Assembly: GCF_002844575.1 (NCBI RefSeq)
Contig: NZ_PIQO01000005.1
Coordinates: 180,318 to 244,317, forward strand
DNA length: 64,000 nt
Direction: 5' to 3'
DNA from: Heyndrickxia camelliae
GTDB lineage: Bacteria > Bacillota > Bacilli > Bacillales > Bacillaceae_C
Shown in pieces: positions 1-8,641 of this stretch. The position numbers and the translations under genes were made by a program. Each line of letters starts with the position of its first letter. Within the stretch, counting starts at the first letter, position 1. The notes beneath the pieces were generated by a model. It searched no databases. It had not been told where the DNA came from and worked only from the letters and a program-made list of their open reading frames with translations.

Positions 1-75
1 ATGTAGTTGAAGGTATATATCAATTTATTGAAACTTTATAGATATCCGAAAATTCCATAAATCTCCTTTTTTTTT

Positions 76-105
76 AAAATAAAAAGCGGATCAATAATTG
101 ATCCG
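76..105 (-). terminator. Terminator of the GntR-family gene
   Basis: A near-perfect palindrome (CGGATCA, 5-base centre, TGATCCG) at 87-105 is followed on the minus strand by a T-rich run at 76-86, directly after the stop codon of the minus-strand regulator. Bases 1-75 carry no gene I can support. Confidence 0.75.
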
Positions 106-108
106 TAA

Positions 109-822
109 TTAACGATAAATTTCCGTCTCGATATTATATCTATCTCCCCTATAAACAGAATGAGCAATTTCAATAATAGTATCATTTTGATCGAAAGTTA
201 CCTGTCTTAAACGAAAAACCGGTGTCGTGTAATTTATCTGAAGTAATTCTGACTCCTGTGGGGTTGGCATTCCTACTTCTATTTTTTGCTGAGCCTTTAT
301 AATTTTTATATTATATTCATCTTCCAAAATTTGATAAAGTGATTCGTTCTGAAAATCCCTATCTTCAATTCCGGGGAACCGATTAATTGGCAGCATACTT
401 GTTTCAATCGCAAGGGGCTCAAGATCTGCTAATCGTAGACGTTTTAATATGAGCAAGTTCCCCTCTGATCTTAATTCAGCAGCCATATTCGCCGAGGGGT
501 TTGTAATGATATTTTTCTCACAAATCTTAGACCCAGGCATCATTCCTCTTAAACTCATATCCTCACTAAAACTTTTTAATTTTTTTCCATGAGGAATTTT
601 ATTTTCCGCTACATAAGTTCCGCTTCCATGCCTCCGAACGAGAACATACTCATTAACAAGTTCTGAAATTGCTTGCCTAACAGTTACACGACTCATTTCA
701 AACAATTCTGCAAGCTCCCGTTCAGGGGGTAACACATCACCAGGTTTTAACTCCCCCCTTTCAATCTTTTTGATTATTATCTGTTTAAGTTGTTTATATA
801 AAGGTATTTTTTTTGAACTCAT
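109..822 (-). CDS. GntR-family transcriptional regulator with UTRA ligand domain
   Basis: A 237-residue one-component repressor of the HutC/UTRA branch of the GntR family. The N-terminal winged helix (about residues 3-70) carries the family pattern LPPERELAELFEMSRVTVRQ followed by the GSGTYV wing; the rest is a UTRA sugar- or amine-sensing domain. An upstream in-frame ATG at 843 exists, but the ATG at 822 has a GGAGG site six bases before it, so I use 822. The gene is divergent from a sugar nucleotidyltransferase and a SIS protein, which are its likely targets through the inverted repeat at 897-921. The inducer is not known; a phosphosugar is an inference from the neighbours. Confidence 0.9.
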   Translation of the reverse strand: MSSKKIPLYKQLKQIIIKKIERGELKPGDVLPPERELAELFEMSRVTVRQAISELVNEYVLVRRHGSGTYVAENKIPHGKKLKSFSEDMSLRGMMPGSKICEKNIITNPSANMAAELRSEGNLLILKRLRLADLEPLAIETSMLPINRFPGIEDRDFQNESLYQILEDEYNIKIIKAQQKIEVGMPTPQESELLQINYTTPVFRLRQVTFDQNDTIIEIAHSVYRGDRYNIETEIYR

Positions 823-896
823 TTCATTCCTCCACATTTTCAATCACTCTATTGACATTATAACCAAAAACTCATACTATTTAAAGTAAATTGATA

Positions 897-921
897 AATA
901 CCAATTATGAAGGGTGGTATT
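897..921. promoter_or_regulatory. Candidate GntR operator in the divergent promoter region
   Basis: AATACCA, 11 bases, TGGTATT form a perfect 7-bp inverted repeat between the divergent GntR gene and the nucleotidyltransferase gene. CCAATT at 901 and AATTGG at 931 and 945 add further half-site-like words, and a TATAAT word lies at 941-946. Its role as the binding site of the adjacent regulator is an inference from position and symmetry. Confidence 0.5.
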
Positions 922-997
922 AATATGATGAATTGGTCGTTATAATTGGTTATTTTAGTGTATGAACGATTTATTAAATAAAATTGGAGTGATTACT

Positions 998-2389
998 GTG
1001 AAAACAGCCATTATACTAGCGGCGGGAAAAGGTAAAAAAATGTGGCCATATAATGAATATTGGCCAAAGGCGGCTTTACCAATAGCAAACCAAGGAAACA
1101 TTGTCCATTTAGTAAATCATCTTAAGAGTTTATCGTTTGAACGAATTATTGTTACCACAAGTTACTTGGGTCGTAGGATCAAATCCCTTCTCTGTGAAAT
1201 AGAAGGGATTGAATTAATTGAACTTTCAGCTACAGAAGGGACCGCAGACTCTTTAGAAAGGGTTGTGCACGATGTTCATGATCCCAACCTTTTTGTTTTT
1301 TTTGGAGACCTATTTATTACCCGGGAACGATTAAGAAGTTTTATTAATGCTTATGAATTGCAATCAGATACTTTGGATGCTCTTATCTTATCAAAACCAA
1401 TTGGAAGCGAGCACGCACAGGATTGGTTTGGGATCTCTATAGGAGAGAATCAACGGGTTAAAAATATTTTTGGACACCCTCGTCCACATTATGTACAGGA
1501 AAGAGTAATGGGGGCTTTTGCTTTAAAAACTAATGCGCTAAAAAGAATGCTGAACCATAATCCAGGCTTCATGAAAAGTGTGCCTACTGGAGTTATGCCA
1601 CAGCAAGAAGTTGAGTTAGAGCAATGCTTGCAATGGTTAGTGGAAGAAGGATACAAAGTTTTATCTTATCCGATATCGAACGGAGCGATTGATATAGATA
1701 AACCATGGCATCTTTTGCAGGCGAATCATCTTGCTTTATCCGAAATGACAAAAGTACTTGAAAAAAATGAAATTCATGAGACGAGTGAAATCCATTCGAC
1801 AGCCGATATTCAGGGATATGTAAAGCTAGGAAAGCATGTAAAGATAGGTAAATATGTAACGATCAAAGGAAATGCCATAATTGGTGACTATACTACACTA
1901 GATAACGGTGTCGTGATTGAAGGAAATGTAGTAATTGGTTCCCATTGTCGGATAGAAAATTTTTGTCGGATTGGATCAGACAGTGTAATTGGACATAAAA
2001 ATCGGATTGGTCATTGTGCAGAATTCAAGGGAGTTACTTTTGATAACGTTAGTTTCATTCATTTTGGTGAAGTTTTCGGAATTATTGGTGAATCTACAGA
2101 TATAGCAGCTGGAGTCACTGTAGGGATTACCCGTTTTGATGACCAGCTCCAAACTCAAATTGTGAATGAACGTAAAGAAATTCCCGAAGAATATGGAAAT
2201 GCCGTTTACTTTGGTGATTTTACTCGTACAGGTATTTTGAGCCTATATATGCCAGGGATAAAGGTAGGCAGTAATAGCATCATTGGATCTGGAGTTATAG
2301 TGGAGAAAGATGTACCTTCAAAGACTTTACTATATGCCGAACAAACCACTATTGAAAAAAAATGGGGCCCTCACCGTTATGGCTGGTAA
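998..2389 (+). CDS. GlmU-like sugar-phosphate nucleotidyltransferase with left-handed beta-helix domain
   Basis: About 463 residues. The N-terminal half is a nucleotidyltransferase fold: the nucleotide-binding loop AAGKGKKMWP is at residues 8-17 and an FFGDLF motif near 103 supplies the metal-binding Asp. From about residue 258 runs a series of hexapeptide repeats ([LIV]GxxxxI) typical of a left-handed beta-helix, as in GlmU and GlmU-like UDP/dTDP-sugar enzymes. The GTG at 998 is preferred over the ATG at 962 because TTGGAG lies eight bases before it and the protein then begins directly at the first beta strand. The loop has K-K where GlmU has T-R, so the substrate may differ. It is probably co-transcribed with the SIS gene 99 bp downstream. 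The exact sugar is not determinable here. Confidence 0.8.
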   Translation: MKTAIILAAGKGKKMWPYNEYWPKAALPIANQGNIVHLVNHLKSLSFERIIVTTSYLGRRIKSLLCEIEGIELIELSATEGTADSLERVVHDVHDPNLFVFFGDLFITRERLRSFINAYELQSDTLDALILSKPIGSEHAQDWFGISIGENQRVKNIFGHPRPHYVQERVMGAFALKTNALKRMLNHNPGFMKSVPTGVMPQQEVELEQCLQWLVEEGYKVLSYPISNGAIDIDKPWHLLQANHLALSEMTKVLEKNEIHETSEIHSTADIQGYVKLGKHVKIGKYVTIKGNAIIGDYTTLDNGVVIEGNVVIGSHCRIENFCRIGSDSVIGHKNRIGHCAEFKGVTFDNVSFIHFGEVFGIIGESTDIAAGVTVGITRFDDQLQTQIVNERKEIPEEYGNAVYFGDFTRTGILSLYMPGIKVGSNSIIGSGVIVEKDVPSKTLLYAEQTTIEKKWGPHRYGW

Positions 2390-2488
2390 ATCGAAATTAT
2401 TGTTTCACGGTCAGAGAACAAACTATAAAAAGAGTCTAAAAGTTTTTATGAATAAATTTAACTATCTTTATTTAAAGGGGGAATAACA

Positions 2489-3217
2489 ATGACATCACTA
2501 TTTAACGATTACTGCAGGTTTTTTAATAATATACTGTTCGAAGTTCAAGATACGCAAAAAAAAGCGATTATTGATGGGGCAAACCTTATATCTACGGCTA
2601 TTATGAATGGAGGAAGATTTTATGTATTTGGTTCAGGGCATTCCCATATGATTGCTGAAGAAATCTACAATCGGGCAGGGGGGCTAGCATTCGTAACAGC
2701 GATCTTACCGCCTGAACTGATGCTGCATGAACGTCCAAATAAAAGTACTTACCTAGAGAGAATCGAAGGGCTAGGTAAATCATATCTAAATTTGCACCAA
2801 GTGACCGACAAGGATGTAATTATGATTGTTTCAAATTCAGGGAGAAATATCGTTCCGGTAGAGATGGCCATAGAGTCTCGTAATAATGGTACAAAGATCA
2901 TTGCCATGACAAGCATGAAACATTCCAAAGATGTTACCTCAAGACACAAGAGTGGAAAAAAATTATATGAACTTTCGGATGTTGTACTCGATAATGGTGC
3001 TGCTATTGGCGATGCAGGATTCCATATTCCAGGTACTGATATTTATTCTGGAGCAACATCAGATGCAATTGGATGTTTTCTAGCCCAAGCACTCATTGTC
3101 GAAACCCTGCAGCAATTAGTAAAAAAAGGTTTTCAATCTCCAGTATTTAGAAGCTCGAATGTAGATGGGGCAGATCAATTTAACGATGAGCTTTTTGATA
3201 AATATGTGAAGTGGTAG
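2489..3217 (+). CDS. SIS-domain protein (UPF0309-type phosphosugar isomerase/binding protein)
   Basis: 242 residues with one SIS domain. FGSGHSHMIAEE (about residues 48-59) and IVSNSGRN (about 113-120) are the two phosphosugar-binding loops of this fold, and the length matches the UPF0309 family of sugar isomerase-domain proteins. The start is set by an AAAGGGGG site before ATG. Family members bind or isomerise phosphorylated sugars or amino sugars; the actual reaction is not established. Pairing with a nucleotidyltransferase and a UTRA-type GntR regulator suggests a small amino-sugar or salvage pathway. The region downstream holds a decayed cupin that may once have been the next gene. Confidence 0.8.
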   Translation: MTSLFNDYCRFFNNILFEVQDTQKKAIIDGANLISTAIMNGGRFYVFGSGHSHMIAEEIYNRAGGLAFVTAILPPELMLHERPNKSTYLERIEGLGKSYLNLHQVTDKDVIMIVSNSGRNIVPVEMAIESRNNGTKIIAMTSMKHSKDVTSRHKSGKKLYELSDVVLDNGAAIGDAGFHIPGTDIYSGATSDAIGCFLAQALIVETLQQLVKKGFQSPVFRSSNVDGADQFNDELFDKYVKW

Positions 3218-3219
3218 GT

Positions 3220-3489
3220 AGCTTTATCATAACTCGATATAAAAGTGAGTATACAAATTTTATTGTAAGCAAAGTAAATGACCATGACCTACGAATAGCT
3301 GTAATAAATGGGGAATATCATTGGCATAAGCACAAAGATTGTGATGAACTGTTTTATGTTTTAGAAGATGAACGGTCTATTAATATATAAAATAATAATA
3401 CAGTTTCTCTAAATCTAGGTGAAAAATTTACAATTCTAGCTAATACAATGTATAGAACTCACTCAACTAAAGGTTTAAAAGGTATCTAA
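3220..3489 (+). pseudogene. Decayed cupin-domain gene
   Basis: The frame from about 3220 to the stop at 3487-3489 translates to a recognisable cupin, interrupted by an in-frame TAA at 3388-3390. Before the stop is the metal-site pattern EYHWHKHKDCDELFYVLED (HxH with a spaced E, cupin motif 1); after it comes NTVSLNLGEKFTILANTMYRT, the loop to motif 2. No convincing start codon or ribosome site precedes it. I read it as a remnant of a small mannose-6-phosphate-isomerase-like cupin, about 85 codons long. Confidence 0.65.
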
Positions 3490-3592
3490 TGATATAATGG
3501 GACGACTAAAATTAAAGTGGAATACCCGGCTGTCATTTCAGGCAATTTTTGCTTGTGTTAAAGTTCGTAACTCTATAAAGGAGAATCTTTGA

Positions 3593-3937
3593 ATGAGTAA
3601 ATCATCATTAATAGAAGACATAGAAAAGGCATTATTAAACTCTTGGTCAATTAACTCAAGTTCAAAATGGTCTATAGTTAATCCAGCAAGAGGACAGTGT
3701 GGTGTGACTGCATTGGTAGTTAACGACATACTGGGTGGTGAGATAAAAAAGACAATGTTATCTGAAGGATGGCATTTTTATAATGAAATCAGCGGTAAGC
3801 GTTGTGATTTTACGGCTTCTCAGTTCAATGAAGATATTGAGTATATGGATATTCCGTCAAATAGAGAGGAAGCATTCTTAGATACAAATCAGAAACAGTA
3901 CGATTACTTAAAACAAAGTGTAAAAAATCATTTATAA
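3593..3937 (+). CDS. yunG: YunG-family protein of unknown function
   Basis: 114 residues, with an AAAGGAG site before the ATG. The sequence has a central GQCGVTALVVND block followed by SEGWHFYNEI and CDFTASQF, the arrangement seen in the YunG family of Bacillus. The Cys in GQCGVT followed by a His in GWHFYN resembles a papain-like active-site arrangement, but no activity is known to me and I do not assign one. The gene stands alone between a cupin relic and an interspersed repeat. Confidence 0.7.
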   Translation: MSKSSLIEDIEKALLNSWSINSSSKWSIVNPARGQCGVTALVVNDILGGEIKKTMLSEGWHFYNEISGKRCDFTASQFNEDIEYMDIPSNREEAFLDTNQKQYDYLKQSVKNHL

Positions 3938-4016
3938 GATACGTAAAGTAAACAGCAAATGAAGGTATATCAAGCGAAGCAGACCTATTTAATGAAGGGG
4001 AAAAGAGTTAACGAAA

Positions 4017-4070
4017 CAGCTGCCAATTTGGTGGCTTTTTCTGATTCAATCAAAGGGGCAGTATAGTTTA
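4017..4070 (+). repeat. Interspersed hairpin-tail repeat, copy A
   Basis: A GC-rich hairpin core (GCTGCCAATTTGGTGGC) followed by a T run, then the tail ATTCAATCAAAGGGGCAG. It is the first of at least eight related copies in the window (others near 6721, 7296, 8385, 57581, 57885, 62920 and 63918). The hairpin could terminate yunG, which ends 80 bp upstream. The rest of the 3938-4262 gap has no gene I can support. Confidence 0.65.
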
Positions 4071-4262
4071 GGTGAACTCTTCACGAGACCCTAGTTGTAC
4101 GGTTGTTAAAATCCTCATAATAAAACGCAAAAAAACTTATTATTTATATAGGTGTAAAAGTAAAGCACCTTAGTTATCACACCAAGCTGCCTTAGTACTG
4201 TATGAAAGTTAAAATTTCCTGATAGAAAGTACCAATTAGATAGGAGAATATCGCTGAATAGG

Positions 4263-5171
4263 CTAGACGGTTTTATTCTCCTCCTCTATAACTATAACCT
4301 CTCTTGCTACTTCTATGAAAGATAATATGATTGGTGAAAGCCACTTGTCTTTATGCCATGATATATGTGTATAGACGTGCAAGTCCGGAATTTGCCACGG
4401 AAGAGCAACAAGTTCCCCCCGTTCAACTTCGGCTTCCACGGTTATTTCCGGAAGAAAAGCAATACCGATTCCAGTAATTGCACATTGCTTGATGGCTTCG
4501 GCATTTTGAAACTCTAAATATGTAATATCATCAATACCCTTTTTCTCAAATGACCGGTCAAACATAGTTCGATAGGTACAACCTTTTTCATTAACCAGGA
4601 ACACTTCCCCCTGAAAATCTTCCAGCTGAAGTGCAGTTAGTTTCAAGAGTGGATGGTCTGGAGCGACGAAAAAGCGGAAAGTTTCTTCTAGTAATGGTTC
4701 CACTGTAAGTCCCGTCGAGAGAATGGTTTCGTCCAGCATAAAGACGACATCCGTGGTTCCCTCAAAGAGCGTTTGCTTGAGTTCCTGATTTGGAACAGAG
4801 CGAAAGATGAGACGAACTCCTGGATAGCGTGAACGAAATAGACGGAAGACAGCTGGAAGTCGATAGGCGCAAAGAACTTCGTTAGCGCTTATCGTTAGGG
4901 TGCCACTTAGATTTTCATTATCATGTACGGAACTGCGAGCTTCGTCCAATTTGTCTAGAACACTTTGGACATGAGTTAAAAAGCGCTTACCCGCAGTTGT
5001 GAGCACAAGTTGTTTGCCCAATCGGTCAAAGAGCCGAACATCAAGCTCATCCTCCAATGCTTTTATTTGCATCGTGACGTTGGAGGGAACGTAATTCAAA
5101 ACTTCCGCGGCTCGACTGAAATTTAGTGTATAGGCAACCGTGCGGAAAGTATTCAGTTGGCGTAATTCCAT
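4263..5171 (-). CDS. LysR-family transcriptional regulator
   Basis: 302 residues with the standard LysR layout: an N-terminal winged helix starting MELRQLNTFRTV with SRAAEVLNYVPSNVTMQIKALE, then a periplasmic-binding-like effector domain from about residue 90. Two adjacent ATGs (5174 and 5171) follow a GGGGG ribosome site; the second gives the better spacing and the usual MELRQ start. It is divergent from a MetX-like hydrolase gene, the most probable target. A palindrome with the LysR T-N11-A pattern lies at 5191-5205, just upstream of its start, consistent with autoregulation. The effector is unknown. Confidence 0.9.
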   Translation of the reverse strand: MELRQLNTFRTVAYTLNFSRAAEVLNYVPSNVTMQIKALEDELDVRLFDRLGKQLVLTTAGKRFLTHVQSVLDKLDEARSSVHDNENLSGTLTISANEVLCAYRLPAVFRLFRSRYPGVRLIFRSVPNQELKQTLFEGTTDVVFMLDETILSTGLTVEPLLEETFRFFVAPDHPLLKLTALQLEDFQGEVFLVNEKGCTYRTMFDRSFEKKGIDDITYLEFQNAEAIKQCAITGIGIAFLPEITVEAEVERGELVALPWQIPDLHVYTHISWHKDKWLSPIILSFIEVAREVIVIEEENKTV

Positions 5172-5190
5172 CATACTACCCCCATTTACT

Positions 5191-5205
5191 TTCAATATTA
5201 TTGAA
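5191..5205. promoter_or_regulatory. Candidate LysR operator
   Basis: TTCAATATTATTGAA is a 7-bp perfect inverted repeat around one central T and contains the T-N11-A spacing of LysR boxes. It sits 20 bp upstream of the LysR start in the divergent region shared with the hydrolase gene. Confidence 0.6.
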
Positions 5206-5314
5206 AACTACTTTGAATTTTATTCACTTTTTTTGAGGTTATCACAGGTTTATACTAACAACAAGAAATACATTCTAAATGTTTGTGTTTTATTTTGAAG
5301 GGAGCGACAATACA

Positions 5315-6334
5315 ATGGATTATGAAATTTTTGATTTAGGTGACGTTACCTTACAATCTGGAGTGACGCTACCGAGTGCTTTTCTTGCTTATAAGACTTA
5401 TGGGAAATTGAATGAAGAGAAAGACAACGTGATTGTCTATCCAACTGCTTTTGGCGACCAGCATGTTCAGAATGAATGGTTGATTGGAAACGGTATGGCA
5501 TTTGATCCGCAGAAATATTTCATTATCGTTCCAAATCTATTGGGAAACGGATTATCTTCGTCTCCTAGTAATACGCCGCCTCCATTTGACCGTGCTAATT
5601 TTCCACAGATAACCATCTATGACAACGTTAAATTACAATATCGGCTGGTGACCGAAAAATTCGGCATTCAAAAGATTGCACTTGTAGTTGGATGGTCAAT
5701 GGGAGGCATTCAATCATTTCAATGGAGGGCAAGTTACCCTGAGATGGTGGAACGAATTGCACCTTTCTGCGGAGGTGCAAAGACTTGGCCCCAAACGTAT
5801 GTGGTCCTAGACGGGATGAAAGCTGCGCTCATGGCCGCAGTTGGCTTCGATTCAAGTAAACTAAATCAATTGACTTCTGTTGACATGCGCGCTGTTGGTC
5901 GTGTCTATGCAGGATGGGGCTTATCACAGGCATATTACAGAGAAGAACTTTATCGTGATATGGGATATGATTCATTAGAAGCTTTTGTGACTGGCGTCTG
6001 GGAAGATAGCTTTATGAAGATGGATCCGCACAATGTCCTGGCCATGTTATGGACAGGACAATTTGCAGATATTAGTGTCAACCCCATATATAACGGAGAT
6101 TTTGATCAGGCACTCAAAAGCATTAAAGCGCTTGCTTGCGTCATGCCAGGGAGTACGGATTTATTCTGTACTGCAGACGACAACAAATATGAGGCAGAGA
6201 TTATACCTAATGCTGTTTTTAATCCTATCCAGTCGATCTGGGGCCATTTTGCAGGTCGCGGAATCAACAGTGTCGATAATAAATTTATTAATGACAACCT
6301 AAAACGCTTGTTGGCGCTTAGTACAAATGGATAG
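5315..6334 (+). CDS. MetX-like alpha/beta hydrolase (homoserine acyltransferase superfamily)
   Basis: 339 residues. The nucleophile elbow GWSMGG places the Ser at about residue 128, a STDLFC segment supplies a likely acid, and GHFAGRG gives the His at about 311, so the triad is intact. The N-terminal AFLAYKTYGKLN and the LLGNGLSSSP loop are typical of the MetX superfamily, but this branch is usually annotated only as an alpha/beta hydrolase, so homoserine acetylation should not be assumed. The ATG at 5315 follows AAGGGAG and gives the family's usual start; the ATG at 5279 has no ribosome site. It is divergent from, and probably controlled by, the LysR gene. Confidence 0.75.
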   Translation: MDYEIFDLGDVTLQSGVTLPSAFLAYKTYGKLNEEKDNVIVYPTAFGDQHVQNEWLIGNGMAFDPQKYFIIVPNLLGNGLSSSPSNTPPPFDRANFPQITIYDNVKLQYRLVTEKFGIQKIALVVGWSMGGIQSFQWRASYPEMVERIAPFCGGAKTWPQTYVVLDGMKAALMAAVGFDSSKLNQLTSVDMRAVGRVYAGWGLSQAYYREELYRDMGYDSLEAFVTGVWEDSFMKMDPHNVLAMLWTGQFADISVNPIYNGDFDQALKSIKALACVMPGSTDLFCTADDNKYEAEIIPNAVFNPIQSIWGHFAGRGINSVDNKFINDNLKRLLALSTNG

Positions 6335-6451
6335 AACATTAGTTGTATCTATTCCGAAAAAAATGTCAAGGTAGACAAAAAAATATAAAGCTAGATATCA
6401 ACAAAAGCCAAAATGATTTTCAGTGATTAATAAGAGGATGGAAAAAGATTA

Positions 6452-6625
6452 GGTGATGTTTACCCGTCTTTGGTCAAGCCTAACGTGGCAATCTATCTGG
6501 ATAGTTCCCTAAAGTACGATAATGCAGAATATCCGGGTGACGGAATTGAACATAGTATTGTGGAAGAATTGTAAACGGCGGAATTAGAGCGCTACTTGGC
6601 TTTGAAAGATTGGGTAGATGTCTAA
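6452..6625 (+). pseudogene. Short relic of an unrecognised protein
   Basis: One frame reads GDVYPSLVKPNVAIYLDSS, runs to an in-frame TAA at 6572, then continues as TAELERYLALKDWVDV to another TAA at 6623. The protein-like composition on both sides of the stop suggests the decayed end of a gene. I do not recognise the family. The rest of 6335-6860 holds repeat copy B and no gene I can support. Confidence 0.3.
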
Positions 6626-6720
6626 AAAGAATAGTAGAAAAAATGGTTCCTAAAAATATATATATTTTCAACACTATTCTAAAACATAGACTTAAATTAA
6701 AGACAATTGTGAAGAAATGC

Positions 6721-6785
6721 TCCAGCTGCCAATTTGGTGGCCTTTTCTTATTTGACTAACTAGGCAGTTTAGTTAAAGAAGAAAT
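6721..6785 (+). repeat. Interspersed hairpin-tail repeat, copy B
   Basis: CAGCTGCCAATTTGGTGGC hairpin core, TTTTCTTATT, then GACTAACTAGGCAGTTTAGT and an AAGAAGAAAT end. It shares the core with copy A and the tail with the other copies, and ends about 75 bp upstream of the start of the frameshifted gene at 6861. Confidence 0.7.
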
Positions 6786-6860
6786 ATTGTAATTATTTTT
6801 TATTGAATTTTGATTAAATTGAGTTTAGGATAAGCAAATGACAAACTTTGGGGGGGCACT

Positions 6861-7188
6861 ATGACCATTTATTTAATTCAGTTAGAGGCAATTCATTCCT
6901 GATATAGATAATCCAGAAAAAGAAAAATGTGTGGGTGCAATTGTAAACTGTTGGGTTAAATCTATAAATATGAAATTAGCTTTGAATAGAGCTAAAAACT
7001 ACCTCAGTAATCAAGGTTGGGAAGTAATAAACGTTGAGGATCAATTTATAACTAGTCGAGATATGTATATAGGTGAGGCTGAAGAAGATGATGAATTGCT
7101 AGAATGCTTCGATGAAGCAATGAGAGATGGAATTTCTGCAATTTTTTATACATATAGCGAGGAAGATGAAATAGAAAATATGGATTGA
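6861..7188 (+). pseudogene. Small acidic protein gene with an apparent frameshift
   Basis: A very strong ribosome site (seven G) precedes ATG at 6861, which opens MTIYLIQLEAIHS and then stops at a TGA near 6901. A single frame change at about 6895-6902 joins it to IPDIDNPEKEKCVGAIVNCW and on to the 85-codon frame that ends at 7188. Read through, it is about 108 residues, acidic at its C terminus (GEAEEDDELLECFDEAMRDG). I know no function; similar small unknown proteins occur in Bacillus. It is either a pseudogene or a sequencing error; an alternative internal start at 6931 has no ribosome site. Confidence 0.55.
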
Positions 7189-7295
7189 TTAGATTCTTAT
7201 GACACAATTAAGGGGTTCTGTATTGATTACCAATTGGATGGAGATTTCATTTCCCCCACAAGTGTTTGAAAGCAAGTAATGTAGTTCCTCTATAA

Positions 7296-7345
7296 TTGCA
7301 GCTTTTTGTATTCAGCTAAAGGGGCAGGTTCCTTCAATCAGGGCA
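7296..7345 (+). repeat. Interspersed hairpin-tail repeat, copy C
   Basis: TTGCAGCTTTTTGTATTC then AGCTAAAGGGGCAGGTTCCTTCAA. The hairpin half is degenerate but the tail is well kept. It ends about 45 bp upstream of the ATG at 7392. The 7189-7295 interval has no gene I can support. Confidence 0.6.
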
Positions 7346-7391
7346 CCAGTTAAAGTAAACTTAAATTGAAACTAACTGGAGGTGGCATTTT

Positions 7392-8348
7392 ATGTTTCAA
7401 ATGAACCTAATAAAGAATTTAAAAACATCTTATGAAATAGTGTTATCGAATGACAAGAAATTATTGTGTCATCTTATGGGAGGAAAAACCGTGATATTTG
7501 ATACAAAAACTTGGGAAAAAGTTATTGAATTGAAAAAACCAAACAATCCAAGCCATCTTCACTTTTCACAAAATGATGATATGCTGTACATAAAAAATAC
7601 TGTAGGAACATTTTGTGTTTACAACACAAAGGATTTTCAACTCATTAAGACGATTAAATCTGGAAAGTTTTTCCAAATAGAGGAAGGGAACTTTGCACTA
7701 CTTGATAATCCATTTACTATTCTTGATGTTCTTAAAATTAATGATAAGAAACAGGTTTGTACACTTAACTTTGAAACTGGAATATATCAAGTATTAACTG
7801 AACTTGAAGGCAGTCATATTAAATTTAATCAGTCTGTAACCAATGATAATACCTACCTGTTTACTTTGTATTATCTTAAAGAGATTAATGGAAATCATTA
7901 TTCAAGACAAAAATTAGTTAAGGTCAAAAATCCTTTAACCGAACCTTCTTATTCATTTGAAAGTTTATTGGAATTACAGAATTGGGATTTGGTGTATTTT
8001 GAACCCGTTCATCAAGTTTATATTTTTGTTCATAAGGACTATGAATTAACAATTATGGACGCTGAATTAAAAAACGTCTTAAAAAAATCAAATTTAATCG
8101 AAAATGGAATTCAAAGTACCGATGAGTATTTTGTCCATATTGCTTCATCAAATGATGGAAATTACATTGTTCTCACTTCAAATGATAGGGTCTTTATATT
8201 AGGATTTGAAGATTTAACCCCAATCCAAATTGAAGAATTTAAATACGCCTGTTTTGCAGAATTTAGCAAAGATGATACTTATTTTCTTGTTGGTACTTGG
8301 TCAAAAGGATTTGTATTTGATAATATTCTTAAGGGAGTAAAACTTTAA
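7392..8348 (+). CDS. Beta-propeller-like (WD40-like) cytoplasmic protein of unknown function
   Basis: 318 residues, no signal peptide or membrane segment. The chain alternates short beta-rich blocks such as DKKLLCHLMGGKTVIFDTKTW, DDMLYIKNTVGTFCVYNTKDF and DGNYIVLTSNDRVFILGFEDL, each reading as value, position, strand, which is the look of WD40/YVTN-type propeller blades. The start has a GGAGGTGG ribosome site. It sits in a run of small unknown genes, each preceded by a copy of the same interspersed repeat. No substrate or partner can be inferred; an immunity or accessory role is possible but not shown. Confidence 0.55.
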   Translation: MFQMNLIKNLKTSYEIVLSNDKKLLCHLMGGKTVIFDTKTWEKVIELKKPNNPSHLHFSQNDDMLYIKNTVGTFCVYNTKDFQLIKTIKSGKFFQIEEGNFALLDNPFTILDVLKINDKKQVCTLNFETGIYQVLTELEGSHIKFNQSVTNDNTYLFTLYYLKEINGNHYSRQKLVKVKNPLTEPSYSFESLLELQNWDLVYFEPVHQVYIFVHKDYELTIMDAELKNVLKKSNLIENGIQSTDEYFVHIASSNDGNYIVLTSNDRVFILGFEDLTPIQIEEFKYACFAEFSKDDTYFLVGTWSKGFVFDNILKGVKL

Positions 8349-8384
8349 CATAACCTTCTTAAACTACCGGGTGCTATTGTACAA

Positions 8385-8445
8385 TAACAGGATGGCTGCG
8401 GCGGTCCCATTTTTCTTATTAAAATAACGGGGCAGGTTACGGACG
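8385..8445 (+). repeat. Interspersed hairpin-tail repeat, copy D
   Basis: GGCTGCGGCGGTCCC, TTTTTCTTATT, then AAAATAACGGGGCAGGTTACGG. It ends about 42 bp before the TTG start of the fragment at 8488. Confidence 0.65.
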
Positions 8446-8487
8446 GTGAATAAACTTTAAATATTACCTAAAAACGGAGGGATTGCT

Positions 8488-8571
8488 TTGCATAAATTTT
8501 GTATTGTTAAAGAAGTAATTGACTATTGGGATCCTTTCGATTTATTAAAACTCACCATAAGTCAGGTGTAA
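8488..8571 (+). pseudogene. Truncated DUF1871-like fragment
   Basis: A TTG codon with an ACGGAGGG ribosome site starts a 27-codon frame whose segment IVKEVIDYWDPFDLLK resembles the N terminus of DUF1871-type small proteins (usually about 80-90 residues), then breaks off at a TAA. The start signals are intact and the rest of the protein is missing, so I call it a truncated gene. Identification rests on a short motif only. Confidence 0.4.
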
Positions 8572-8641
8572 TTTGGAAAATGTAACTTTTAATTTTCTTA
8601 TTCGTATAGGTATTGAATTTCAAGAAAAATAGGAGGAAACG

